64,000 nucleotides of DNA, from the NCBI GenBank assembly GCA_948567375.1, contig OX419755.1, positions 73,722,944 through 73,786,943 on the forward strand, given 5' to 3'. Source of the DNA: Lunularia cruciata (lineage: Eukaryota; Streptophyta; Marchantiopsida; Lunulariales; Lunulariaceae). Positions 35,037-46,782 of this stretch are shown piece after piece; positions within the stretch are counted from its first letter, which is position 1, and each line of letters opens with the position of its first letter. Under the pieces are notes generated by a model. That model worked only from the letters and a program-made list of their open reading frames with translations. It was not told where the DNA came from and made no database searches. The position numbers were made by a program, and so were the translations under genes.

Positions 35037-35594
35037 TCAACGGATGCCGATATCCCCAGATGAGGACCGTGACCCGATGCTGTTGAGAGGACAAAGCATA
35101 TAGCCACGTGCGGCTCTGTCGCCACGACTGACTGGGTAGGGCACTGCTACTCCTTGTCGGTTGTGGACTATCCTGTGACAGTAACTCCGGTGTGTTTCGT
35201 TAAGTTCCCGGATGGTTAGTAAATATTCGTGAACCTTTTCCAAATTCGTTTCTCCAAATCCTTTGTCTTTTCTACGCGGTCGCCTTCCAATTAGGAATTC
35301 CCAGCGTATTAAGTTCTCTAAATTCTCTTCCCGGTAGCCCAATGACCAATGACCGCAGTGGAACACAGTTTGACCAGCGCCGCCAAATAAACCTCGTCGA
35401 AAGGAGCGGACCGCAACGCAGTCAAGTGAGGATGACGACCGGGTCTTTACAATTCCGTGCGTTTCTGTCCTTCTGTCTTCCCGACTGTGACTTTCTGTGT
35501 GTACATAGTCCCAACCACTTTTGCGCAAGCTGCTCATGCACGAGTAGGTTGGTCCCGTTGGCCAAATGCATCCATAATCGACTGTAATCAGCAT
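35037..35594 (-). CDS. Unrecognised 185-codon open frame upstream of the transporter gene
   Basis: Arg- and Ser-rich minus-strand open frame about 1.07 kb upstream of the transporter start, on the same strand. It has no recognised domain or membrane segment, and its length alone is weak evidence. It may be a chance frame in a promoter region. Confidence 0.15.
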   Translation of the reverse strand: MLITVDYGCIWPTGPTYSCMSSLRKSGWDYVHTESHSREDRRTETHGIVKTRSSSSLDCVAVRSFRRGLFGGAGQTVFHCGHWSLGYREENLENLIRWEFLIGRRPRRKDKGFGETNLEKVHEYLLTIRELNETHRSYCHRIVHNRQGVAVPYPVSRGDRAARGYMLCPLNSIGSRSSSGDIGIR

Positions 35595-36926
35595 GTGTTA
35601 GTCATGAGAGGAAAGGGAAAGGAAGGACGGACAAAGGTAAGCGAATGTGACCATGACCCCTCTCCAATGGCCAGTCGGTCAGACAGGCAGCAGTGCCTAT
35701 GTTCAAAAGGATCTTCTTCTTCGTCTTGATATCCACGAACTCCTTAGCCTTAGCTCCTGTTATGGTCTAGACAATCTTGTGGCATAAAACCCCTCACAGA
35801 ACTCCTGAATTACGCCTAGTATGGTGTCCCACTACGACGTGGTTGAGTTCATATTGTTTGCACCTGCCAACTTTGACTTTGGTTGTGGCTGGTTGGTAAT
35901 GCAAGAACACGCAACAACCAAACAGTGTTCTCATATTCTTATACAACTCACCATATGCTGCTTCTTTACCATGAGACTTTTTAATCATTGTTGCTCGCTT
36001 TTCTTCTCTACGCATTCCATCGAAAGACGTTATCATCTCATTGTTTTCGCTAAGCGGTGCTTACCTTTAACGGGTTGAAGTTGGGCTGTCTAACCCCACC
36101 TCCATATTTTATCGCCATCATGGTCATGCCTTTCAGTGTAGACTTTGAGCTGGCTCTCTCTCGATTTAGCCCTCATATATTAAAATTCTCCTCATGATCA
36201 TGCAAACAGACGTGTAGATTGTGGCGTGTACATTTCCTACTCCCCAGATGCAGGATACGAGGGGTCCTTTGCATGCCCGTTCTATAACCTCCTTTCTCCT
36301 CCAACTCTAGATCTATACTCGTATGTCTATGCCGATCGAAAGATGGACAGTACCAACTACTGAGGATAATGATCCTTTTCTAGATTCTGTCCACGTAGGA
36401 GGAAAAAGACTTCAATATCATGGATTAGGATCTTGGATGGATTAAAAGAAACACTTTATTCTAATTACAACTAGACGTCACAGTAATCATGTGCGTGTGA
36501 ATACGAGGGTTTTAGATCAAATGCCTCCTCAGTAGGAAGCGACAAATTTGAATCCTTTTTTAAGTAGATAGATTTCTTAACCTCCAGGTTTACTTTGAAG
36601 GGTAGTAATATCAGTGGCACATACAGATGGGTCTTGTTGTTTTCAGCCATATCTTGTTATGATACTTGAAACTTGACTTTGGGGTATAAGGAGCCTGAAT
36701 AAGTGAGAGATGGTAGTACCCCCTTTTCCTGCCCCTTTGTCTCTTTGGGGGAGCTTTCCTCGGTGAGAGTCCCTCTGCACCTCACAAATGGAAGGAGCCT
36801 TTAGTGGGTTGAGGGGAGCTCTCGCTGGATTCTCTTTTCTTAAAAGTCGAGAAGATCAAGGTATCAACCAAATTGAAAGAAGCATAATGTAAAGACTAAA
36901 GACTTCCTACGACAATCGATACCGAA
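35595..36926. other. Spacer without recognised gene
   Basis: Mixed-composition DNA at the edge of the gene island, with short open frames only. None carries a motif I recognise. Confidence 0.5.
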
Positions 36927-37058
36927 GAGTTAAAATTTATAAACCTATCCTTCATGTCTTAGTATGAATAGTACGCAAGTGAGTTTTAGGCACCTTTGAG
37001 TTAAAATTTATAAACCTATCCTTCATGTCTTAGTATGAATAGTACGCAAGTGAGTTTT
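36927..37058. repeat. Perfect 61-bp direct repeat
   Basis: The block from GAGTTAAAATTTATAAACC to CAAGTGAGTTTT occurs at 36927-36987 and again at 36998-37058, identical by eye and separated by 10 bases (period 71). Confidence 0.88.
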
Positions 37059-39269
37059 CCACTCTGACGAATACATGGGATCATTAGGAAACTCGTTTAG
37101 TTTGTTAACAAAGTCTGTTTTCCCACGTCCGTGGAAAAACTTCTCTTTTATCATTACTTGTATGGTGGCCATAGTCATATTTTATCTACATGTTACTTCT
37201 ACGTCGACTGTAATCATATGCTAATTTCATTATTGCTCCACCTTTCTCCTCTCCTAATATTACGAATTATTACACCATCTCGGTCAAATCAAAAATAACT
37301 CAAGCTTACATAGCTTTCGTACGGTTCTCGGTACAAATATCTATCTAAGAAATAACAATAATATTATATAATGCATGCCACAACTTTCGATCAGATCCAT
37401 GCTTGATGAATAAGGGATGTGGATTACTAAGAGGACTTGTACTCCTATAAATAAATAACTAAAATGGACATTCTTAAAACTGTAACTATAATCTCAGTTA
37501 ACTGATTGAATTACTTATGTTGTGAATCTTCATACTATTTAAAGGTGCACGTTTTCATTTTATCTTTTCAGAGTAGAGTAGATACTGAAACATATCTGAA
37601 TTCTCCCTTTGAGAAATTCATTAGTTTTGCAGTATCATATAAACCAGAAGCATGTCCTTTCCAAGGATGACACATTTCTCTCAATATAGCCTAAATTTTG
37701 CTTGAAGATATATCAAACAAGAATTAATTTTCCTTTAGATGATCATAAATATTTTTCAGAGTAATTATTCTTTTTACTTGTGATTAAATATAGAAAAATT
37801 ATGAGTTATAGTACTAAAGAAAAAAAATTCATATTATTGTATCTTACTTAGATTTGACATAATTAATATATACACCATTTGTGCTGTTATTAGATGTAGG
37901 CTATATCTTTAAACTATAGAAATCATAATATTAATTGTCTCATTTTATCCATCTTAGACTTGCCACAAGTTGAATACATATCATTTGGGTAAGTGTGGAG
38001 GATCTTATAAAAAAAATTTAACTACATTTTATCTAGTTAGATCAGTTTCTTTTTACAAATCTTCACACAAATGTAGTGATTTACATATAAGTAGTGATTA
38101 CATGTAGTGATTTACAATTTTCTAAACTCCAATTTTTACATTATTCAAATATATGTCTTGCATATATACATCATTACACAACATATATCATTGTAAATAT
38201 CTTACATTATAGAAGTAAAACTCATATAGAAAGTCACACATACAAACTCCAAAGACCCACAGTAATCATATGATCAACATTCATATATCAACACTCAGTA
38301 CCCTCTCCCAATAGACACTAATCACACCATCAAGCCACACACACTCTAGCTCAAATAGTTCAATTTGCATTCATTGGCCTCTATCCACCAAAGCCAAGAG
38401 CTCAAAGGCTCAAGACATAAGAAATGAGCTCTTTGGAGTTACACTTTGAAGGTATATCTCTTGCAGCGGCCAAGGAGTCCAACCCTAATGGCCAAATTGG
38501 CAATATTGATAGTGCAAATGGTAACCCTAATGTTGTATCAAAAAACCTTAATGTAATATCTAGCTGCCACTAAATAGTCCCAAGGTAACTACTAATAAAA
38601 TTGTGACCATAAAGACTGTCCCTCTAGTATTCTAGCAAACTAGCTTTGGCATTGCAAATATCATTGCAATTTTCATGCTTATATACATCATTACATAATA
38701 TACATTGTTTTCAATATCATATATTATAGAAGCACAACTCATATAGAAATTCATACCCACAATTGCTCCTCTAGTTAGAAATTAGGTCTCTCTAACTCCA
38801 AATAGCCATTGATTCCAAATGTCTTATATGCACTATGGTGCACAAAGATCATGAAGACAGGTGCTAACAAATCCCATTGTTAATTTCTTGTTTGAAATCT
38901 ATATTACATAAGGAGTGAATTAGTCACAATGTCAAGTACATCAAGGACATTGGCATTGCCCTTGAGGAACCATTGTGAGAGGAGGAGTCAAACATGCCAC
39001 ATGCCATATTATCAAATAACTATCATGCACTAGTATATACTAGTAGCTCCACCAAAAGAGCCAGATGAGCCACCACCACCACCAAGCTTCTGGTATATGT
39101 TAAAACATATACCACAAGCTTGCACTTACAATTGCCAAGCTTGGCAACATGTGGTAATAGGTGGTACTACAACCATCATTACAATAATATAGAGTAAGCA
39201 TTTGCTAAATGTAGCTAGCATGTGGTAAGACTACATGCTTAGTAGGAGATGTTAAGCCATTGTTCCAAA
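37059..39269. other. AT-rich DNA without recognised gene
   Basis: Strongly AT-rich with no supported open frame. It contains an 18-bp hairpin at 39084-39121. Confidence 0.6.
39084..39121. repeat. Short inverted repeat with 2-base loop
   Basis: The arm AAGCTTCTGGTATATGTT (39084-39101) pairs with AACATATACCACAAGCTT (39104-39121), with one mismatch. Confidence 0.7.
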
Positions 39270-40841
39270 GGGATTAAAGGCTTGCTCTATGCAAGTTTGA
39301 TTTACTTGCAAAGTATCATTACCAATCATTGTTGTAGGATTTTGGCAATTGTAAGAGTTTTGAGCATTACATGTCCATGTAATTAGCAGAATAATTATGT
39401 ATTCCTATCAAGCTGATATTAGGTAGAAATTGATTATGGCAGATAGTAGAAAGGTTTCTACATTATATACTTCACATCCTATTGCATTCAGGATTATGAA
39501 TGAGTATTAAGAGTGTATAAGATTTGTAGTTTACTCTCCTATACTACAATATCATTCTAGATTTTCATTGAATTGAATGTCATAAGGTTCAGTTTGATTG
39601 TGCATGACAACAAATTCAAGTACAATACTAAGGTAAGGATTGTCAAGTAGTTTTTATGGCATCTTTGAGACAACTAGGAGTAGTCAGTCCCAAGATCAAA
39701 AGTTTATCAATATAATGGTCATAGAACAAGCCTTAGAGGAAGATATTCTTGTTTTTATTATGAGGATCAAGCTTATTATGCAAAGAGAAGTTGAAGGTGA
39801 TAAGAAACCCCAAAAGGCAATGGTTGATCAGATAGTCCAAAGATTTGTCGTCATGTTTCTAAATGATCTTTTGAAGGGATAGCCCTTTTGGAGGATTAAG
39901 GGCATACCTTTGATCAAAGTATGCCCTCCAAGATCAAGTTGTTTCTAAGAAGTTATCCATTAAGTAGACCCATCTATCAACTTTCACCAAAGGAACTAGA
40001 TGAATGTTGAACAACACTAACCAAGTTGCTAGAGAAGGATTTCATACAATATAGCACATTTCTTTGGGGAGTATCAATACTATTTGTACCAAACAATTGA
40101 TAGATAGTGCCAATTTTATATTGATAACAATGGTCTTAATAAACAAATTGTGAAGAATGCATATCTCTTGCCTCATATTGATGACTTTTTTTGATCAATT
40201 GTGTGGATCAAATCCTTCTCCACATTGGATCTTTGAATAGGTTTTTTGAAAATTCTAATTGATGGGAAAGATATGCAAAATATTACTTTTTATAAGGTAT
40301 GAGTATTTTGAATGGAGAGTTTTACCTTTTAGACTCACTAATGCTCTAGCTATCGTCATAGATCAATTGTGTTGGATGTTAGATGTGCAATTGGATCAAT
40401 ACAAGATAATGTTCTTGGATAAAATTTTGATTATAATAAGATGGAGGTAAAATACAAGAACCACTTACAAGAAGTCTTACAACAACTACAATAATATAAT
40501 TTCTACTACAAGAAGTCCATGTATGCCTTTTCACATAAAGAAGTTACCTTCTTGGGCTATAAGGTTTCAATAGAGGAGATCAAGATTGAAAAGGAGAAAA
40601 CCAAACCATTATCAATTAGCCTACTCTTAAGGACACCAAAGAATTACAAGGATTCAATGGATTGGTAAATTTTTCCCAATGGTTCATCCACTACTATGCT
40701 CATGTGGCCGCACCATTGACTGATATCTTCACAAAAATAACAAGCTTTGGTTGTACCATCAAGCAAGAAGAAGCATTTAAGAAATTGAACAATATGGTGT
40801 ACTTATGATTCATACTCTAACCATATGATCCTTAACAACCT

Positions 40842-41322
40842 TGTAGAAATATAGAGTTTAACAAAAAATTTAGTCAAGGCAAAAACATTAATGAATGGGC
40901 AAAATTAGCCTAGAATATTCTAGAAGTATTTAGGAAGCTATTAAGTACCTCCTAAGTATTGGATAATGTGCATGCCAAATGGTGACTTCTAGGAAGAAGT
41001 TTCTTGGGAAGCTTCTTGGTTAGCTTAGCTTGCACTCCAAGTAGATAGCTTCTAGAAGGAAGCTTCTAGAAGTTTCCAACTAGCTTAGCTTGCACACAAG
41101 GTATGCAACTTCTAAAAGGAAGCTTCTTGAGAAGTTTCACAATTAACTTGGCTTGCACTCCAAGAAAGCGGCTCAAGGAATTTTCTTGAGAAACTTCTCA
41201 AAAGCCTTGTATGCTCTTCACCAAGCCAAAGCTCATGCTAAGCATTTGGAGTTTCTCACACTCAAGTGTTCCAAGATAATCTTCCATTCTCCTATTTCTC
41301 TCCTTCGTCTCAATCTTTTACA
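40842..41322 (+). repeat. C-family solo LTR inside element E
   Basis: 481 bp running from a decayed TGTAGAAATATAGAG start to CTTTTACA. It holds several GAA/TTC pentamer runs (for example AGCTTCTAGAAGGAAGC). Five-base flanks AACCT and TACCT differ at one base, so they are a probable target duplication. No internal sequence is attached, as expected for LTR-LTR recombination. Confidence 0.82.
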
Positions 41323-42034
41323 TACCTTGTATGGTTGAATTTTGATACTTCAAACTTTACATGTGGAGTTACATTGCAACAAGAATTTCTAAAAATATTA
41401 CATCCCATTGCATTTTGTATCTTGTCAACTAAATGTAATAAAAATGAATTATTCCTACTTAAGATCAAGAACTACTTGCAATGGTATATGCAACAAAAGT
41501 ATGAAGATATTACCAATTGGAGAAACAAGTTTTAATATGAATAGATCACAAAACTTTGTCGAGGACATTATATTTGGACTACATGAAGAATCAATATCAT
41601 TGATGGCAAGAAAAACTAATTTTTTTTTATAGCAAGCTTGAGTACAAACCCAAAAAGTGCCATGTCATTCTCAATGTACTATCTCAATTGCCTTATTTGA
41701 AGGTTCTTCTCCCTTGATAGCAGCAATAACCATTGTGTTGATGTACTCAAAGGATGGACTCAATTTTCTAACCCATCTTCCTTTGCTACTAATGTCCAAC
41801 CTGCTCCTCTTCTAATCCCTATCAATGATCCTTAAGAATATAAAGTTGACAATAATTTTGCATGGCAAGACATCCAACATGGCCACCAATGACACATCAA
41901 GTATAAGGAAAGGATATACCCTTCACACTGTCACATTGGAACCTCTTTGTCATCTCCAAAATGATCAAATGGCTAAACAAGAGTTTGAAAACTCCATGGT
42001 GATGAGGGGGTCACCAACAAGTAATGGAGGAATA

Positions 42035-42405
42035 TGTAATAACATGGAGTTAACAAGATATAGATATGGCAAAGGCTAAATTTAGCTAACACGTGGTAGA
42101 ACTAGCATGTAGATAGAAAAATTTTGGAATGTTCTATGAGCATCTAGGAAATTTCTTGGTAAAAAGCTTTTTGGAACTTTCCAAGGATTGAGTACCTTGT
42201 ATCCCAAGTTGATGACTAGCTTAGCTTATAACCCAAGTAAGGCAACTTTTGAAAAGAACCTCCTTGGAAGTTTCTTGGAAGGCTTGTACTCAAGTTGCTT
42301 ATAAATACCAGAACCTAAGCTAAAGGCTAAACATGCATAGTTTTCCTTGTTTGAGAGTTCTAATGTGATCTTCCATTTTACTATTTCTCTCCTTGGTCTT
42401 TTAAA
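42035..42405 (+). repeat. Element E 3' LTR
   Basis: About 371 bp following the C-family pol end and the tract GGAGGAATA. It contains TATAAATACC at 42300-42309 and decayed pentamers such as GGAACTTTCC. The right edge near 42405 is approximate. Confidence 0.75.
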
Positions 42406-42863
42406 ATTGTATCATCAATGTTTAGGAGGTTGCATGGTGTATAATTTTGCACAAGATCCTTCCAAAAACCATCATAATATCCTTCCAACATGAAGACTCC
42501 ATAGAGAAAAACCTTGTGCACTCTCAAGATAATATGGCTTATAGTCACCTCAAGAGTTGGGAAAGGAATTTGCTATAAATGTACATAATCATTCAAATGA
42601 AAGCAGTAGATTGAGTGTCTATAAGCTCTCCCTTGAATAGTGGTAGAATGTAAGGTATCATTTTGTTGAGCAATCACTAAATTCTCAAAGGTCATTGGCA
42701 TCACTCACTAAAAGATCTCTACTCATTGTGAACATGAGCTCACCCATATATCCAAATTATCCAAGTCCAAAGCTACATAGCATCACATCAAATGGTTGTA
42801 GATAAATTGTAGATAGATCTTGTCTATGAGTAAGAAGTAAGAAGAGAAGGATGCTAAGGAGAT
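42406..42863. other. Spacer without recognised gene
   Basis: Short AT-rich stretch between two retroelement LTRs. Nothing is recognised. Confidence 0.5.
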
Positions 42864-43608
42864 TGTAATCTTTAGAAGATAGGAGATCTTAAGACAAACA
42901 CAAGAGAAAACATAAACTTCTACACTCAATCTCTTATGCCCCAAAGGAGCACCTTGACTATATTATATAGCCAAGAGGACTCTCCCAAAGGAAGCTCCAC
43001 CCTTGGATCAGATACATGGATTTTTGACATGGCATCAAGCTCTACCCTTAGATTAGTTGTAGGCATGGGTGACATGTTGGTTTTGATCCTATCTAGTTGG
43101 TCAAACCATCTTTGACTAGAGATAATCTTTAGGGAATCTTCCTATATGTATCTCCAAATTGTGTGGGTGAAGTACCATTGGAAATTTCTCAATAAACAAA
43201 CCCCAGGGAAGGAAAGGCTAGCCTTTCCTTTGCTGGGAGGAATCTTCACATTTTCAAGGCCTAATTCCCCTATTTAGGTCTCCAAAATTGGCTCTAAAGT
43301 TTCTAGACTATTTTTGACTCCTACTTTATAAGTAAAAGTCCTTTTTGTGACACCTCTATCTCATCTACCTAGCCCATCATACATAACATCATTCCAGATA
43401 TTACCAAGTCAATTTTCACCTCTAGATAATATATTTAGCTTTTGTGATTTACAAATTCAATTTATTTTTGGCTCTTGCCCTATTAGTAAAAGTACTCTTT
43501 TGGTGACACCTCTATCTGATCTACCTAGCCCATCATACATAGCATCCTTCTAGATGTTACCAAGCCAATTTTCACCTCTAGATGATAAACCTAGTTATTG
43601 GTATTACA
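42864..43608 (-). repeat. B/D-family solo LTR
   Basis: About 745 bp in minus orientation, from TGTAATC to GGTATTACA. Like element B, it holds two copies of the first about 165-bp block (GGTGACACCTCTATCT occurs twice), so it belongs to the long-LTR subtype. No internal sequence is attached, and the flanks show no clear duplication. Confidence 0.82.
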
Positions 43609-44763
43609 AAGACTTATTGGTTGAATCAATAGCATATAGCCAACCAAGGCAACTAGAGATCCTAATCTCCCAAGTGGCTTCTTTATAAACCATACTGTTA
43701 TGTTATCATCTCTTCATTATCTAAAAAACTCTCTCTATAGAACCATCTACCTCAAGGTGATATTGAGATGAAGTATGGGATAAATCAAGGCTTTGTCACA
43801 CAAGACTTAAACCTCTCTCAAAATTTATGTATATGATCAATCAAGACCTCAATTGGTGTACCACAGTGATTAAGAACCCAATCTAAGAACAAGTAAGTTT
43901 TCCCTTCATTATAATTGTTAAAAAGTATCACCAACTCAATCCACTCAAAATAGTCCTCCATAGAAACTTAAACATATTGATGATATTCATAGTCAATGAT
44001 AAAAGTCCAAAAAAGTCCAAACTCCAACAATAACCCAAGTCCATGATATGCGTATATAACTATCATGTAGGAGCATTGAATGATTCTCTAACTTGATCAC
44101 AAACCATACATTTGGCAACAAACCACTATACATCAATCTTCATGTCGTGCCACAAATAATAAAGTTGAAGGAAGTTATATGTCCGCTTTACTCCAAAAAA
44201 TCCTAGCTCCTCATGAGCATGTCATACCAATTGTGGTCTCTAAGATATAAGTGGTATTATTTACACTCTACCATCCTCTAATCCACAAAGAACATGTTTG
44301 TCCTCTAATCTAAATTGCATGCCTCGCAAAATGATACAATCTCTCTCCTTGGCACTAATTGTATCACCCACAATACCAATGCAAAGATAGTCTATCACCA
44401 AGACATCATCATGAATATCTTGTAGACATGTACCAATATCTCTTCTCTTTAGGTCAAAGACCTCAATAACTCCTCTTATCTATATAGAGAGAGATACTAA
44501 CAAAACCCTAGTCAATATATACAAAAAGTCCATGCAAACATGGCACCATCTCCTCATTCATCTCATCATGCAAACATGCTCTTTTTTTATCATGTTGGCT
44601 AGTACATGACTAGTTCTACTCAACTCATTTGCATCAAGGTTCACCACTCTAGGTCTATGAATGATTATGAAATCAAACTCCTATAAAATTAGAGTTTATC
44701 ATGCAAGCTTCCCTAAAATCTAAACCAACTGCATCTACCATTTTAGTGATGAGAGTGAAAGAG

Positions 44764-45715
44764 TGTAATATTCCAAGGACAAGAGACCTCTCCAAGAGAG
44801 ATACAAGAGAGAAAACTCAATTTTCACACTCAATCCTCTTGTAAAAGACCAAGACGGAGGAGAGAAATAGGAGAATGGAAACTCACATTGGGACACTTGA
44901 ATGAGGGAAAACTCCGAATGCCTAGCATGAGCTTTGGCTTTGGTATTTATAGGTAGTATACAAAGCCCTTGGGAAGCTTCTCAAGAAGCTTCCCTGAGCC
45001 GCTTTCTTAGAGTGCAAGCCAAGTTAACTAGGAAGCTTCTCAAGAAGCTTCCTTCCAGAAGTGCCTACTTGGCGTGCAAGTTAACTAGTTGGGAAGCTTC
45101 CTAGATGCTTCTAGAATATTCTAGGCTAATTTTTTTTTCTCTACTAAGTTAGCCTTACTAACTCGCTAAAATCTATATTGTTACACCTCTGATGCCCCGA
45201 AGGAACACCTTCTCTTTATTATATAGCAAAGAGGATCCTCTCAAAAGAAGCTCCACCCTTGGATCAGATACATGGATTGGTGACCTGTCAACAATCTCCA
45301 TCTTTGGATTAGTTGTTTGGATGGGTGACATGTCAGTCCTTGTCCTATCTAGTTGGTCAAACGGGTTTGACCAAAGGGAATCTTTATGGAATATTCTTGT
45401 AGGTGCTCAAAATCACATTGGGGAGGTACCATTGGGAAGCTCTTGATGAGACAAATCATAGGGGGAAGAAGGCAAGCCTTTTCTTCTCAAGGGAACTATG
45501 CTTACCATTTTTAGGCCTAATTCATTTAGGCCTCCAAAATTGGCTCTAAAGTTTTCAAGCTATTTTGGTTTCTGTCTTATTAGTAGAACTACTCTTTTGG
45601 TGACATCTTTGTTTGATCTACCTAGCCCATTGTACAAAACATCCTTCTAGCTATTACCAAGCCAATTTTCACCTCTAGATAATATATCTAGATGCTTGTA
45701 TTACAAGGAGTTCCC
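44764..45715 (-). repeat. B/D-family solo LTR interrupted by a C-family solo LTR
   Basis: Minus-orientation LTR, TGTAATATT to GTATTACA, about 601 bp without the insert. Flanks AAGAG and AGGAG differ at one base, so they are a probable target duplication. Its length fits the short-LTR (element D) subtype. It lies within element G. Confidence 0.82.
44840..45185 (-). repeat. C-family solo LTR with intact CCTCT target duplication
   Basis: 346 bp, TGTAAAAG to GTTACA on the plus strand, flanked by CCTCT at 44835-44839 and 45186-45190. It has about two of the roughly 60-bp U3 units instead of three, keeps the GAA/TTC runs including CTTCTAGAATATTC near 45110, and is fairly young. Confidence 0.92.
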
Positions 45716-46191
45716 AAACAAGTAAGATTGGAAATTTGTTATTGCCTACATTGTTGCCAAGCACTCCCTCTCATATGAATTGTACTTAGCCTTTGCTAAT
45801 TTTTGGAACAACTAGTGTAAGCCACCATAGACTCCTTCTCTTAAGGCATCATCCTATTGGATAATCATTGCTCAAGCCCCAAGGTACTCCAATTAGTATA
45901 AACTTGAAATAGACTTCCTCTAATAGGCCTCTTAAGGATAGGGAAGGATGTAAATTTCTCCTTAAGCTCCACAAAAGCTCTCTCCCTCCTCATCTCCTCA
46001 ACACCACTCATTTGTAAGCTTGGTTAGCTTTGTTAAGGCCATGGCAATTGCATTAAATCCTCTCACATGTTGGTGATAAAAAATTACCAATCCAAGGAAT
46101 GCTTGCACCCTACTCATGTTCATAGGTCAAGAAATATATGCAATAGCATTCACCTTGGTTTGCTAAACACTAAGTGAACCACAAAACATAG

Positions 46192-46782
46192 TGTAATACT
46201 CCAAGGATATGAGAACCCCAAGAGAAACACAAGAGAGAAAACACAAAGCTTCACACTCAATACTTTGGTGCTCCAAAGAAGCACCTTGTCTTTATTATAA
46301 AGCAAAGAAGATCCACTCAAAGGAAGCTCTACCCTTCGATCAGATACATCGATTGGTAACATGTTAGCAAGCCCCATCATTAGATTAGTTTCTTGGATAG
46401 GTGACATGTCAATCCTTGTCCTATCTGGTTGGTCAAACAGGTTTGATCAAAAGGAATCTTTAGGGAATCTTTGTATATGAAGCTCAGAATAGCATGGGTA
46501 AGTTATTAGTGGAAAGCTCTCAATGAGATAAAGAGAGAGAAGGCAAGGCTTTTTGCCCTAAAGAGAACCAAACTTTCCTATTTTTAGGCCTAATTCATCC
46601 ATATAGGCCTCTAAAATTAGCTCTAAACTCTTTTGGGTGTTTTTGGCTCCTACTTTATTAAGGGAAATACTCTGTTGGTGACACCCCTATCTGATCTACT
46701 TGTCCATCATATATTATATCTTTCTAGATGTAACCAAGCTAATTTCCTCTTTTAGATAATCTAAGTAGCTACTAGCACTATA
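46192..46782 (-). repeat. B/D-family solo LTR, decayed
   Basis: About 590 bp in minus orientation beginning TGTAATACTCC, with the family words GAAGCACCTTG and TTGGTGACACC. The right edge is worn and approximate. It is inserted in element G. Confidence 0.75.

Larger units (their letters stand above)
39270..42405 (+). mobile_element. Element E: decayed C-family chromovirus fragment
   Basis: Plus-strand remnant of the C family, broken many times and lacking a recognisable left LTR and gag. Parts: protease-like about 39330-39600, the acidic linker with [20 protein letters not shown] at about 39680-39745, RT about 39940-40590, RNase H on both sides of a solo LTR (before 40842 and after 41322, FDTSNFTCGVTLQQEF), chromodomain-like about 41830-42000, and 3' LTR 42035-42405. 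It is much older than element C. Confidence 0.85.

Noticed and set aside
39199-39250. Possible 5' LTR of element E
   Set aside because: A short run (GCTAAATGTAGCTAGCATGTGG) loosely resembles part of its 3' LTR at 42076, but the match is too short and lacks LTR ends.
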